Shown here: piece after piece, positions 1 to 8,339 of the stretch
Numbering within the stretch: position 1 is the stretch's first letter
Layout of the letters: every line of letters begins with the position of its first letter
Origin: Microbulbifer donghaiensis
Lineage (GTDB): Bacteria; Pseudomonadota; Gammaproteobacteria; Pseudomonadales; Cellvibrionaceae
Direction of reading: 5' to 3'
Assembly (NCBI RefSeq): GCF_900129095.1
Contig: NZ_FQVA01000004.1
Span: 1 to 64,000 of the forward strand
Length of the DNA: 64,000 nt
The notes under the pieces: model-generated
What the model saw: only the letters and a program-made list of their open reading frames with translations
What the model was told of the DNA's origin: nothing
Database searches by the model: none
Translations under genes and position numbers: made by a program

Positions 1-114
1 CGAAACGCTGTGAATACATCCCTGTAAGCTCCGGCGGCGACGTCCTGTCGCCGACGGTTCGAAACACTCGTCCTAGCACTTTGCCTTAAATTTTGACTAC
101 GTGACTTTGTCAGC
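1..114 (-). repeat. Intergenic hairpin repeat, copy A (cut by window edge)
   Basis: The reverse complement of this stretch matches 39859–39972 almost base for base, with only a handful of differences. It contains the same inner inverted repeat (GTCGGCGAC facing GTCGCCG) and the same tail ACAGGGATGTATTCACAGCG. In copy B the element continues into a second long arm; here that arm lies outside the window. It looks like a dispersed intergenic palindromic element. The family is not identified. Confidence 0.85.
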
Positions 115-120
115 AAACTG

Positions 121-147
121 AAAATCCCCGCGAATGCGGGGATTTTT
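121..147. terminator. Rho-independent terminator
   Basis: An 11-bp arm AAAATCCCCGC and its complement are separated by a GAAT loop and followed on the plus strand by TTTTTT. It can end the AraC-family gene on the minus strand and any plus-strand gene that lies before the window. Confidence 0.8.
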
Positions 148-166
148 TGATTTGGGTCGCCGGACA

Positions 167-1216
167 TCAACCGCGATATTTTTCCCGGTAGGCCCCCGGT
201 GCCAGGCCGGTCCATTTCTTGAAGGCGCGGTTGAAGGCGCTGGGTTCGGAGAAGCCGAGGCGCTCGGCGATTTCCGCCACCGCGGTTTCCTGCTGCTTGA
301 GCTGATACACCGCCATGTCGCGGCGCACCGAATCCTTGATGTCCTGCCAGCTGTTGCCCTCTTCCTTCAGGCGCCGGCGCAGTGTCTGCGGCGAGGTGTA
401 GAGGCGCGCGGCCACGTCGTCGAGGGACAGGTTCTCAATGGCGTTCTGCTGCTGCAGCATGCGGCGGATGCGGCCGGTGTGGCTGTGGTCGGATTTGTAC
501 TGGGTCAGCAGGCACTCGGGGGCGCGGGCCAGGAAGTCGGCCAGCTGCTGCTCGTCGCGCACCAGCGGCATCTGCAGGTAGCGGGTGCTGAATACCAGGC
601 AGGTCTCACGCTGGTAGAAGTAGTGCCGGCAGGGGAACATATCGCTGTAGTCTTCGTTGTAGTCCGGCGGCGGGAAGGCCAGGTGCACCCGCTCCAGCAA
701 AATGGTGCGGTCGATCAGCCAGCTGAACAGGCGCAGCCAGATCAGCGCCAGCGATTCGACGAACATCTGGTTCGGCAGGCCCTTGTCATTGCTGTGGTGA
801 AACAGCAGTCGCGCCTCCTCGCCGTCCTCCACCAGTTTGATGTGTATATCGTCGCTGACCATGGACACGAAGCGGCCGGAGCGCAGCAGCGCGCGGCGCA
901 GGTTCGGGCAGCTGATGCAGGCGTGGCACATCATCGCAAAGGTGCCGGGCTTCCAGGGGCGGGTGAGGTAGCCGCCGGCCTCGTCGTGCAACAGGTCCCA
1001 CTCGCGGCGCAGCAGGCTCGCCATCTGTTCGCGGCTGATACGGCTGTCCGGCTCGTCGAGCAGCGCGGGGTCGATGCCGCTGTCCCGCAGCAGCTGATGG
1101 CAGTCCACGCCGGCGGCTTCGGCGCCGGCCAGCTGTGCGCGCACGACCGCGGTGAGGATGCCGGATTCTGTCTCGCGGAGCTTGGTGATCCCGCCTTCCT
1201 GGTTGTCGCTTTCCAC
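167..1216 (-). CDS. AraC-family transcriptional regulator
   Basis: This 349-residue protein is the usual length for AraC regulators with an N-terminal arabinose-binding/dimerisation type domain (about residues 25–210). A C-terminal double helix-turn-helix occupies about residues 260–345. The second helix-turn-helix shows the family pattern in IAERLGFSEPSAFNRAFKKW followed by a TGLAPGAYR end. The GTG start at 1216 has a GGAGGG ribosome site about 7 bases upstream. Such proteins usually control a neighbouring catabolic gene, but the neighbour here is another small regulator, so the target is unknown. The ligand cannot be read from the sequence. Confidence 0.9.
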   Translation of the reverse strand: MESDNQEGGITKLRETESGILTAVVRAQLAGAEAAGVDCHQLLRDSGIDPALLDEPDSRISREQMASLLRREWDLLHDEAGGYLTRPWKPGTFAMMCHACISCPNLRRALLRSGRFVSMVSDDIHIKLVEDGEEARLLFHHSNDKGLPNQMFVESLALIWLRLFSWLIDRTILLERVHLAFPPPDYNEDYSDMFPCRHYFYQRETCLVFSTRYLQMPLVRDEQQLADFLARAPECLLTQYKSDHSHTGRIRRMLQQQNAIENLSLDDVAARLYTSPQTLRRRLKEEGNSWQDIKDSVRRDMAVYQLKQQETAVAEIAERLGFSEPSAFNRAFKKWTGLAPGAYREKYRG

Positions 1217-1521
1217 AGTCTCAGCCCTCCAGTGCCCTGTTACATTGAGTGCGAGGCAGGGTACTCATTATTCTGTTTTCAGCGTGTATTCGCTGATGTG
1301 GAAGCCGGATTATGCGCAATGCGGCGGAGAAAGTCAGGGCCGAGCCGCACGTTAACAGCGCATCGCGCTGTGTGCGGCTCGGCGACCCGCCAGGGATGGC
1401 GGGGCCGGGGCTGGATCGATGGCACCAAGGCTGCGCCAGGGATGGCAGGTTTGTCGCCTGCCGGGACACGGGGAGGACCATGTGCTACAAATAGGGTTTT
1501 TATACCGACAGGAGGAGCAGA
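1217..1521. other. Divergent intergenic region with strong hairpin and direct repeats
   Basis: This 305-base gap separates the AraC-type gene from the winged-helix gene. It holds a long stem-loop: outer arms GCCGAGCCGCAC (1339–1350) and its complement (1372–1383), and inner arms 1355–1361 and 1365–1371. The 13-mer CGCCAGGGATGGC occurs twice (1388–1400 and 1434–1446), and a small hairpin GGCAGG/CCTGCC lies at 1444–1462. These could be operator or leader structures. No promoter hexamers are convincing. Confidence 0.6.
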
Positions 1522-1842
1522 GTGGCAACCGATCTGCACGGACAGCTCAACCCGACCATCTGCCGGCGCATGCTGATCGCCCACCTGATCGAGCAGCTGC
1601 CGAAGCCCAATAATCCCGCGCTGGAGGAAGCCACCGGCTGGCCGCGGCGCACGGTGCAGGACATCATCGCCAAAGGGCTGCCCGGACACGGTACCCAGGT
1701 GGATTTCATTCAGCAGGGGGTGCGCAACAACGATGGCTATTATGAGCTGCGGGACTGGGGCTCGTTCGACCGCGATTGGGTGCGGGAGCACCTGCCGGTC
1801 ATCTGTAAGGTGCTGAATGTGGCCCTCGACGGAGGGGATTGA
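1522..1842 (+). CDS. Small winged helix-turn-helix protein (HTH_43-like)
   Basis: This 106-residue protein has a predicted winged-helix fold. ALEEATGWPRRTVQDIIA looks like a recognition helix-turn-helix, followed by a wing (FIQQGVRNNDGYYELRDWG) and a C-terminal helix. It resembles short uncharacterised regulators common in Pseudomonas and relatives. The start is GTG at 1522 with AGGAGG 6 bases upstream. It diverges from the AraC-type gene. DNA binding is inferred; no target is visible. Confidence 0.75.
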   Translation: MATDLHGQLNPTICRRMLIAHLIEQLPKPNNPALEEATGWPRRTVQDIIAKGLPGHGTQVDFIQQGVRNNDGYYELRDWGSFDRDWVREHLPVICKVLNVALDGGD

Positions 1843-1901
1843 GGGGGGAATCCGCTGGCGCAGCCCGGGCGCTTTTAACCGGACTGCGACGAAGCGGATT
1901 A

Positions 1902-2279
1902 TTACTGCTGTGGCACCTGCCCCTGCTGCAGCAGTTTGTTGACTCTTTCAAGTAGCGCCGGATCCGAACGGAGGCTGTTCGCTATCTGCTGGTATTCGTC
2001 TTTTGACAGGCCCGCCTGTTCAATGGCCGCGATCATCTTTCCCTGTGCTTCCCGATTGAGCGCTTCGGCTTCCTGGATATCGGCGGCGGCCTTGAGGCGG
2101 GGAGCGTATTCGCGGCTGAGGATGACAATAGAGCGATAGGCTTCGGCGAACTTTTGCAGCTGGGGATCGCTGTATGAAACTGTCTGTACGGTGACCTGCG
2201 CGGCATCGTTTTGCGCCTGGGCCATTGGTAGAGCCAGTAACAGTGCGAGCACGGCGAGACAGATGGCTGGTGTTTTCAT
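1902..2279 (-). CDS. Secreted DUF4168-domain protein
   Basis: The 125-residue product opens with a clear signal peptide, with cleavage expected after AQA near residue 22. The rest is a mostly helical DUF4168-type domain: the FAEAYRSIVILSREY region, and then a QAGLSKDEYQQIANSLRSDP segment of the kind found in this family. The mature protein should be periplasmic. DUF4168 proteins have no established biochemical role. The gene stands alone between the winged-helix gene (convergent) and a lipoprotein gene on the same strand. Confidence 0.8.
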   Translation of the reverse strand: MKTPAICLAVLALLLALPMAQAQNDAAQVTVQTVSYSDPQLQKFAEAYRSIVILSREYAPRLKAAADIQEAEALNREAQGKMIAAIEQAGLSKDEYQQIANSLRSDPALLERVNKLLQQGQVPQQ

Positions 2280-2480
2280 TGTGCACCTCGAGTGGTCGGA
2301 GGATGCTGCCGATCCGGCGAGCGAGCGCCCAGCATCCCAATTGGGTTACCAACGACAGACTTTTGCCGGCGCCACCGATACAAAAGTGAGGGGTTGTCAG
2401 CTCAGGGTAGTCAGTTTCCGCGGCGCGTTGCGCCATTTGCCGCCAGTCGTGTGAATTTTTGTTGGCGGCAATCGAGAGAT

Positions 2481-3110
2481 TTAGAAAAGCCCGAGGAATT
2501 TCTTGCGTCGCTTCAGTGAACTCTCACAGCTGTTCAGCTGTTGCTGGTAGCGCTGTGCGCGGGCGGATACCTTTTTCGATACCTGCTTCAGCCAGGCTTT
2601 ATTTCTAAATGTGCGCCGGTTAAAGCCACCGTGTCCCTCGTGATAGGCGAGGTATAGGTGATAGGTATCGTTCGACTTGATGCGGCACTGGCGCGCGCTG
2701 GTGTTGTTGTACCAGCCGACGAAATCGATGGCATCGCCGAAGTCGTCGCGGTCGGCACCGTAGTTGAACGAGGAGCGCTCGTAGGTGCGCCAGGTGGTGC
2801 CCAGTGCCTGCGGGTAACCGTAGGCGTCGGACGGGCGCGGCCCCGGGATAAAGCCGAGGATCTTGGTGCGCGGCGGGCGCGCATCGTGCACAAAGCGGGA
2901 TTCCTGATGGATGAACGCCATCATCGTGGCCACCGGCGAGCCCCATTTCTCTTCCGCGTCCTTGGCCTCGCCGTACCAGCCCTTCTTCTCGCGGAAGATC
3001 GAGCAGATATCGTCGGTGTTGCTCGGCGGGCTGGTGGCACAGCCCGCGGTCAGTAGGGCGCCGCAGGCGAGCAGGGCGGCGATCAGTCGGTTGTTATTGT
3101 TTTTCGTCAT
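2481..3110 (-). CDS. Lysozyme-like (SLT-type) lipoprotein
   Basis: The 209-residue precursor has a lipobox LLTAGC with acylated Cys24. The mature part looks like a soluble lytic transglycosylase fold: a catalytic-type Glu in FIHQESRF, then YGYPQALGTTW and the aromatic segment TYHLYLAYHEGHGGF. This matches small SLT-family lipoproteins of Pseudomonas-like bacteria, so it probably cleaves or binds peptidoglycan at the outer membrane. The last 40 residues are strongly basic. Activity is inferred from fold features only. Confidence 0.8.
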   Translation of the reverse strand: MTKNNNNRLIAALLACGALLTAGCATSPPSNTDDICSIFREKKGWYGEAKDAEEKWGSPVATMMAFIHQESRFVHDARPPRTKILGFIPGPRPSDAYGYPQALGTTWRTYERSSFNYGADRDDFGDAIDFVGWYNNTSARQCRIKSNDTYHLYLAYHEGHGGFNRRTFRNKAWLKQVSKKVSARAQRYQQQLNSCESSLKRRKKFLGLF

Positions 3111-3143
3111 GGCAACAGCAGTTTACTCGGCGGAAATGGCTTT

Positions 3144-3227
3144 TTATCGGGCGCTAAGGGCTATCTATTGAGCGCTTAAGGCTATCTATTGAGCGCTTAA
3201 GGCTATCTATTGGGCGCTAAAGGTTTT
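3144..3227 (-). repeat. In-frame tandem repeat of the rpiA 3' end
   Basis: Four consecutive 21-base units run through the rpiA stop codon. The first (3207–3227) is the real C-terminus reading KTFSAQ-stop. The next three (3186–3206, 3165–3185, 3144–3164) read IALSAQ-stop, IALSAQ-stop and IALSAR-stop in the same frame. The two middle units are identical, and the first and last are diverged. Readthrough would meet a new stop after every six residues. Confidence 0.9.
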
Positions 3228-3881
3228 GACTCCGGCAGTCGTGCCCAGCAGCATCAGGTCCGCCGGGCGCAGGGCGAAAATGCCGTTGGTGACGACGCCG
3301 GTGATATTGTTGATGGCCTCTTCCAGTGCCCTGGGCTCGGTAATCTTCAGATTGTGCACATCGAGAATGACATTGCCATTGTCGGTGGTCACACCCTGGC
3401 GATAAACCGGGTCTCCGCCCAGTTTGACCAGTTCGCGCGCGACGAACGAGCGCGCCATCGGGATCACCTCTACCGGCAGCGGGAACTCGCCGAGAATCGG
3501 CACCCATTTGCTCTCATCGGCGATGCAGACAAATTCATCGGAACAGGCCGCGACGATCTTTTCCCGGGTCAGCGCGGCGCCGCCGCCCTTGATCAGCTGC
3601 AGCGCCGGATTGGCCTCATCGGCGCCGTCGATATAGAACTGGATACCGTCGACGCTGTTCAGGTCGTAGACCGGGATGCCGTGGGCCTTGAGGCGCTCCG
3701 CAGAAGCTTCGGAACTGGCCACGGTGCCGTCGAACAGGCCCTTGATCTCCGCCAGGTAGTCGATAAAGAAGTTGGCGGTGGAGCCGGTGCCGACGCCGAC
3801 GATCGAATCGGCCTCCAGTTTGGGGGTGATGTAGTCCACGGCGGCGCGGGCTGTGGCCCGCTTCAATTCGTCCTGAGTCAT
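3207..3881 (-). CDS. rpiA: Ribose-5-phosphate isomerase A
   Basis: The enzyme interconverts ribose 5-phosphate and ribulose 5-phosphate in the cytosolic pentose phosphate pathway. The 224-residue product is close to the 219 residues of E. coli RpiA and shares its signature stretches: [13 protein letters not shown] (phosphate loop), [19 protein letters not shown] and [10 protein letters not shown]. The start ATGACTCAGGACGAA at 3881 is chosen because it matches the E. coli N-terminus; the frame stays open 43 codons further upstream. It is divergent from ilvA, as in Pseudomonas. Its 3' end is tandemly repeated. Confidence 0.96.
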   Translation of the reverse strand: MTQDELKRATARAAVDYITPKLEADSIVGVGTGSTANFFIDYLAEIKGLFDGTVASSEASAERLKAHGIPVYDLNSVDGIQFYIDGADEANPALQLIKGGGAALTREKIVAACSDEFVCIADESKWVPILGEFPLPVEVIPMARSFVARELVKLGGDPVYRQGVTTDNGNVILDVHNLKITEPRALEEAINNITGVVTNGIFALRPADLMLLGTTAGVKTFSAQ

Positions 3882-4116
3882 ACTGTGGAAAGTTTCCTTT
3901 GCAATTATTTGTGCCGAATTGCCATGTTGGCGATAAAATTTCGCGCGCAGGCGGTATATCGGTAGTAAAGATGCTGGCAGAGGATTAGACTGGCGTCCGG
4001 TGTCGCGCATCCTGCCGGCTTCACTGATCCGTTCAGTGAGCCACTATTACAGGGTGCCGCGCACAGAAATTAACCGCCGCTTTCAATCGCTACCGCTACG
4101 GCCACCGAAGTACGCC

Positions 4117-5631
4117 ATGCCCAAGTCCTATATCAAGCGCATTTTAGACGCGCGCATTTACGATGTCGCCACCGAGACGCCGCTGGAGCCGATGCGCCAG
4201 CTGTCACACCGCTTCAACAACCGCATTCTGCTCAAGCGCGAGGACCTGCAGCCGGTCTTCTCGTTCAAGGTGCGCGGTGCCTATAACAAGTTACTGCAAC
4301 TGCCGGCGGAACAGCGCGCCCGCGGTGTGATCGCCGCCTCGGCGGGCAATCACGCCCAGGGACTGGCCCTGGGTGCGGCGCAGCTGGGGGTGCGCGCGAC
4401 CATCGTCATGCCGACGACCACGCCGCAGATCAAGGTCAATGCGGTGCGTATGCGCGGCGCCGAAGTAGTGCTGCACGGTGATACCTTCGACGAGGCGGCG
4501 GCGCGGGCGCGGGAACTGGTAGAGGAGCGCGGGCTGGTGTTCGTGCACCCCTACGACGACCCGGACGTGATCGCCGGCCAGGGCACCGTGGCAATGGAAT
4601 TGCTGCGACAGTACTCCGGCAATCTCGATGCGGTGTTTATCCCGGTGGGTGGTGGCGGATTGGCCGCCGGCATGGCGGCCTACATCAAGTACGTGCGTCC
4701 GCAGATCAAGGTCTACGCGGTGGAGCCGGAGGACGCGGCCTGCCTGAAGGCGGCGCTGGACAGCGGCGAGCGGGTGCGGCTGCCGCAGGTGGGACTGTTT
4801 GCCGACGGCGTTGCCGTGGCGCAGATCGGCGAGGAGACTTACCGGGTGTTGCGCGAGACGGTGGACGGTGTTCTTACCGTGACCACCGACGAGATCTGCG
4901 CGGCGATCAAGGATATCTTCGAGGATACGCGCTCGATCGCCGAACCCGCCGGTGCCGTCGGCCTGGCGGGACTGAAGAAATACGTGGAGCAGACGGACAG
5001 CCGCAACGCCACCCTGGCGACGGTGTGCAGCGGCGCCAATACCAACTTTGACCGCTTGCGTTATATCAGCGAGCGCACCGAGATCGGCGAGAAGCGCGAG
5101 GCGGTGCTGGCGGTGACCATCCCCGAGCGCGCCGGCAGCTATCTGCAGTTCTGCCGCGACCTGGGCGACCGCGCCATCACCGAGTTCAACTATCGTTACG
5201 CCGACGGCGGCGAGGCGCACATCTTTGTCGGGCTGCAGGTGACGGCTGATGCGGATCGCCGCCAGCTGGTCGAGAAGCTGCAGGCCGGCGGCTACAGCGT
5301 GACGGACCTGACCGACAACGAGATGGCCAAACTGCATATCCGCCACCTGGTCGGCGGCCGCGCGCCGGGGCTGAGCGACGAGGTGATCTATCGCTTCGAG
5401 TTTCCCGAGCGGCCCGGCGCGTTGCGCAAGTTCCTGGAGCATCTGGCGGGGCGCTGGAACATCACCCTGTTCCACTACCGCAACCACGGCGCCGCTTATG
5501 GCCGCGTGCTGGCCGGCCTGCAGGTGGCACCCGGGGAGCGGGAGCAGCTGCGGGAGATGCTGGACCAGCTGCAGTTCCCCTTCTGGGATGAGACGGACAA
5601 TCCCGCCTACCGCTTCTTCCTCGCCAGCTGA
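4117..5631 (+). CDS. ilvA: Threonine ammonia-lyase, biosynthetic
   Basis: This PLP enzyme deaminates threonine to 2-oxobutanoate, the first step of isoleucine synthesis. The 504-residue product has the PLP lysine in SFKVRGAYNK (Lys51), SAGNHAQG and the glycine loop PVGGGGLAAG in the catalytic domain (about 1–320). Two ACT-like regulatory domains follow (about 325–415 and 420–500), as in isoleucine-inhibited forms. I start at ATG 4117 because MPKSYIKRILDARIYDVA matches family N-termini; the frame is open back to 4000. The ilvD and ilvE genes lie elsewhere in the window. Confidence 0.95.
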   Translation: MPKSYIKRILDARIYDVATETPLEPMRQLSHRFNNRILLKREDLQPVFSFKVRGAYNKLLQLPAEQRARGVIAASAGNHAQGLALGAAQLGVRATIVMPTTTPQIKVNAVRMRGAEVVLHGDTFDEAAARARELVEERGLVFVHPYDDPDVIAGQGTVAMELLRQYSGNLDAVFIPVGGGGLAAGMAAYIKYVRPQIKVYAVEPEDAACLKAALDSGERVRLPQVGLFADGVAVAQIGEETYRVLRETVDGVLTVTTDEICAAIKDIFEDTRSIAEPAGAVGLAGLKKYVEQTDSRNATLATVCSGANTNFDRLRYISERTEIGEKREAVLAVTIPERAGSYLQFCRDLGDRAITEFNYRYADGGEAHIFVGLQVTADADRRQLVEKLQAGGYSVTDLTDNEMAKLHIRHLVGGRAPGLSDEVIYRFEFPERPGALRKFLEHLAGRWNITLFHYRNHGAAYGRVLAGLQVAPGEREQLREMLDQLQFPFWDETDNPAYRFFLAS

Positions 5632-5885
5632 GGTGGCTGTGCGAGGAGCTCCGGCAGCTTAGTCCGTCCTGACCGGATGTTCTCGTTGCCGCGTAGACCA
5701 GCGCGGCGAACCTGTCGATTTTTTTTGCACAAAAATGCGACAAGTTTCGCAAAAAACACTCGTTAAGCGATTACTATTTCACCGATTCTAAAGTATCTTC
5801 TCTGCGGTGGAACTTTTGCGTTGGAGCGAGTCTAACGCGGGGCGAAACGCACATAACAAGAACATCGATCTACAGGATGGTCCCA

Positions 5886-6023
5886 ATGAAACCCGATGCA
5901 CTGACAATCGCCGTGGTTGTCTTTGTTGCGGGCGTACTGCTGAGCAGCACCGGTCTGACCGAGGTTTTCGCCTCGGAGCCAGAACCGCCGGCGGCTCTGC
6001 AGCAGGGAGTGGTGACCCGATAG
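5886..6023 (+). CDS. Small single-pass membrane peptide (45 aa)
   Basis: This short ORF begins at ATG 5886 with CAGGATGG upstream. It encodes MKPDALTIAVVVFVAGVLLS followed by a 25-residue polar tail rich in Glu and Pro (ASEPEPPAALQQGVVTR). The hydrophobic stretch 6–20 would form one membrane segment or an uncleaved signal anchor. A strong bidirectional terminator follows 40 bases later, and about 250 non-coding bases precede it, consistent with an independent small gene. Function unknown. Confidence 0.6.
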   Translation: MKPDALTIAVVVFVAGVLLSSTGLTEVFASEPEPPAALQQGVVTR

Positions 6024-6062
6024 GCAATTTGCCTGGTGCGCCGCTCTGTCCGCGAGCAAACG

Positions 6063-6097
6063 AAAAAGGCCGAACGCTGCTGCGTTCGGCCTTTTTT
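6063..6097. terminator. Bidirectional terminator between small ORF and fau
   Basis: The arms AAAGGCCGAACGC (6065–6077) and its complement (6082–6094) flank a TGCT loop. Runs of A and T on both sides make it work in both directions for the convergent genes. Confidence 0.9.
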
Positions 6098-6127
6098 CGT
6101 TTCTGGATACGGAGTCTGCCGGGGAAC

Positions 6128-6721
6128 TCAGCGGCAGCGATAGATGCGCGTCTCGGTCACCACCGCATCCAGCGGTATATCCCAGCTTTCGGTGGGCAGA
6201 TGCGCCACGCACTGCAGTTGGTGGGCCGCGCCGATCAGGGCGGGGCCGGCGCCGCGGAACAGCCGCTTGAGCGCAAAGGTGCGGTCGTAGAAACCCGCGC
6301 CCATCCCCAGACGCGCGCCGCTCGGGTCGAATGCCACCAGTGGCACCAGCACCACATCCAGCTGCGCTGGCGGCAGCGTATGACCGCGCAGCGGCTCGGG
6401 GATACGGAAGCGGTTGCGATAGCTCAGTGGGCCGCCGTGCCAGCGACGGAAGCGCAGGTGCGGGTGCGGCTCCGCCGGCAGTACCGGCAGGTAGAAGTGT
6501 TTGTCGGCGAAACGCTGGAACAACCAGCGCACATCCAGTTCCCCATCCATTGGCCAGTAGATGCCCACGTGCTTGGCCCGCTGCATGTGCGGGTCGCGGC
6601 TCAGGTGAATGGCGGCGGCGCGACCGTGCAGACGCTGCTGGTAAACACTGAGCTGACGTCGGGCGGTGCGCATACGGCGGCGCAACTCAGCCTTTTCAGT
6701 TCGGGCTTTGCTTGCGGTCAT
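6128..6721 (-). CDS. fau: 5-formyltetrahydrofolate cyclo-ligase
   Basis: This enzyme (YgfA) converts 5-formyl-THF to 5,10-methenyl-THF using ATP. The 197-residue product has the basic N-terminal helix (KAELRRRMRTARRQLS), the VGIYWPMDGELDVR segment, and the ATP/folate loop DPSGARLGMGAGFYDRTF typical of the family. As in E. coli and Pseudomonas, the gene lies directly downstream of the 6S RNA gene and is probably co-transcribed with it. Confidence 0.94.
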   Translation of the reverse strand: MTASKARTEKAELRRRMRTARRQLSVYQQRLHGRAAAIHLSRDPHMQRAKHVGIYWPMDGELDVRWLFQRFADKHFYLPVLPAEPHPHLRFRRWHGGPLSYRNRFRIPEPLRGHTLPPAQLDVVLVPLVAFDPSGARLGMGAGFYDRTFALKRLFRGAGPALIGAAHQLQCVAHLPTESWDIPLDAVVTETRIYRCR

Positions 6722-6745
6722 GGGTTGGAAAGACTGGAGAGAAAT

Positions 6746-6925
6746 TAGGAACCCCGAGTGTGCGGCTGCAGACGTAGCCTTGAACCGTAAAGTTCAAGGT
6801 GGCGGTCTCCGGAATACATAAGGCTTTCCGCTACGCGGCGGACATGCACACCAGCATCCGCTGGAAACCACCAGGGTCAGATTATCGGCTCGAGGACATA
6901 GTCAACTGGCCAACACCCCAGGGCA
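6746..6925 (-). ncRNA. ssrS: 6S RNA
   Basis: On the minus strand this stretch shows the hallmarks of gammaproteobacterial 6S RNA. The 5' part carries GGCCAGTTGACTATGTCCTC then GAGCCGATAATCTGACC, parallel to the E. coli GGCCAGTCCCCTGAGCCGATATTTCATACC region. The 3' part carries CACCTTGAAC, a loop, then GTTCAAGGCTAC and CTGCAGCCGC. The ends pair (CCCTGGGGTGTTGG with CCGCACACTCGGGG). Size is about 180 bases. The position between zapA and fau is the conserved one. 6S RNA binds sigma70 RNA polymerase and down-regulates many promoters in stationary phase. Ends are estimated to within about 5 bases. Confidence 0.95.
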
Positions 6926-6930
6926 AGAAA

Positions 6931-6936
6931 ATTATA
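6931..6936 (-). promoter_or_regulatory. -10 box of the 6S RNA promoter
   Basis: A perfect TATAAT on the minus strand lies 6–7 bases before the inferred 5' end of 6S RNA. No clear -35 hexamer is obvious in the GC-rich sequence upstream. Confidence 0.7.
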
Positions 6937-7055
6937 ACTCGCGGGCCGGAAAAAGGCTAAGTGAGGTTGCTGTGGAAATTTGCTCGAGACGGATCTGTCA
7001 AGTTTGTCGGTGGGAATTGCGGCGCTCGGGCAATGCAAATTAATTTGTGTTTTGC

Positions 7056-7376
7056 TCAGTCCTCGGCAGGGTCAGTTTTGCCGAGTGCGGATTGAACCTT
7101 TTCCTTCAGGCGGTCGAGCATTTCCTGTTCCAGCGGTACGCGACTCAGTTCCGCCTTGGCCTGTATCAGTTCGTGGGCGATGTTCAGGGCGGCCATCACC
7201 GCGATGCGCTCCAGGCCGATCACCGAGCCGCTGGCGCGAATACGCGACATGCGCTCATGCAGCAGGCGCGCAGAGGCCTGCAATTCGGCGCGCTCGTCTT
7301 CCGCGCACGCGACGCGGTACTCCTTGTCGAGTATGGAGACGGTTACGGTTTTGGCGGTTGCTGCTGAGTCACCCAT
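7056..7376 (-). CDS. zapA: Cell division protein ZapA
   Basis: ZapA bundles FtsZ filaments at the division ring in the cytoplasm. The 106-residue product has the family N-terminal beta region (VTVSILDKEYRVAC) and a long C-terminal helix that dimerises (GLERIAVMAALNIAHELIQ onward). Its ATG overlaps the TGA stop of the upstream coiled-coil gene by one base, so the two are translationally coupled. It sits upstream of the 6S RNA gene as in other gammaproteobacteria. Confidence 0.93.
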   Translation of the reverse strand: MGDSAATAKTVTVSILDKEYRVACAEDERAELQASARLLHERMSRIRASGSVIGLERIAVMAALNIAHELIQAKAELSRVPLEQEMLDRLKEKVQSALGKTDPAED

Positions 7377-7579
7377 CAGGATTCTTGCGCTAGCCCCTTG
7401 AGGCGGTTGATCATGGCTTCGACCCGCGAGCGGGCGGCCTCATTGTTTTTAATCAGGCGCTGGCGCTCGCGCTGCCAGTCGGCTTCTAGCCGACGCAGTT
7501 CGCGGTTGTCATCGGCCAGCTGCTGGCAGCGGGCGATCAGCGAATCCACAGTGCTTTCTAGCGCTTGCAGCTTATCCAT
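7376..7579 (-). CDS. Short coiled-coil protein (TIGR02449-like)
   Basis: This 67-residue, almost wholly helical protein starts MDKLQALESTVDSLIARCQQ and then has ELRRLEADWQRERQRLIKNN with heptad-like leucines. The start at 7579 matches the usual beginning of this family; the frame stays open 13 codons further upstream. Members sit directly upstream of zapA in Pseudomonas-type genomes and resemble ZapB-like coiled coils, so a division-related role is a reasonable but untested guess. Confidence 0.82.
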   Translation of the reverse strand: MDKLQALESTVDSLIARCQQLADDNRELRRLEADWQRERQRLIKNNEAARSRVEAMINRLKGLAQES

Positions 7580-7784
7580 AATTCCTGCGTATAAGATCAA
7601 AGACCCGGTTCGCAACACGACAGACTGCGAGGGATTCCGCTACTATATTGCCGGTGTATGGGTGGGTCAATCGCCCCGCCCGCGCGGGCAATCACAATTT
7701 TGCCAGTTAGTCTGGGGCCGCCGAACGCCGTTGGGGCTTTCTGAATAAACTCTGACCACTTTGCAAGGATACTGAGCAGTAATC

Positions 7785-8339
7785 ATGACTTCAGCAGCCA
7801 ATCGATTTGACTCCCTGGCCAACGCCATTCTCGCTGCCGGCGGACAGACCAGTCCGAGCGAGCTGCACGGATTTGCCAGCGGAATTTTGGCGGCAGGTGC
7901 CAAGCCGGACAAGAAGCGCTGGCAGAGGGAGCTGGCCGAGCTGCTGGAACTGGACGCCGTGCCCGCGGACCTGAACCGGGAATTTCTGCAGCTGGCGCAA
8001 GACTGCCAGCAGCAGCTCGGCGACAGCAATTTTGATTTTCAGCTGCTGCTTACTGATGAGCAGGATATTACCGCGCGCGCCCTGACCCTCGGTCACTGGT
8101 GCCAGGGTTTTTTACACGGTTTCGGCATCGGCGCCTTCAAGGGCAAATTATTGCCCACGAGCGAAGAGGCGCTGCAGGATATCGGGGCCATTGCGCAGGT
8201 GGATGCCGATGAGGTGGAGGCGACCGAAGAGGCGGAAAGCCAGTTGCTGGAACTGCAGGAGTATGTGCGCATGGCGGCGCTGAATATTTTTACCGAAGTT
8301 CGCGGCGATAAATCCGGCAAAGGCCCCACGGTACACTGA
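7785..8339 (+). CDS. ygfB: UPF0149 family protein YgfB
   Basis: The 184-residue protein shows UPF0149 features: SPSELHGFASGILAAG near the N-terminus, LGHWCQGFLHGFGIG in the middle, and LQEYVRMAALNIFTEV near the end. In Pseudomonas a YgfB homologue affects beta-lactamase induction, but its biochemical function is not settled. It is the first gene of an operon with pepP, ubiH and ubiI; its stop overlaps the pepP start by one base. It diverges from the zapA genes. Confidence 0.92.
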   Translation: MTSAANRFDSLANAILAAGGQTSPSELHGFASGILAAGAKPDKKRWQRELAELLELDAVPADLNREFLQLAQDCQQQLGDSNFDFQLLLTDEQDITARALTLGHWCQGFLHGFGIGAFKGKLLPTSEEALQDIGAIAQVDADEVEATEEAESQLLELQEYVRMAALNIFTEVRGDKSGKGPTVH

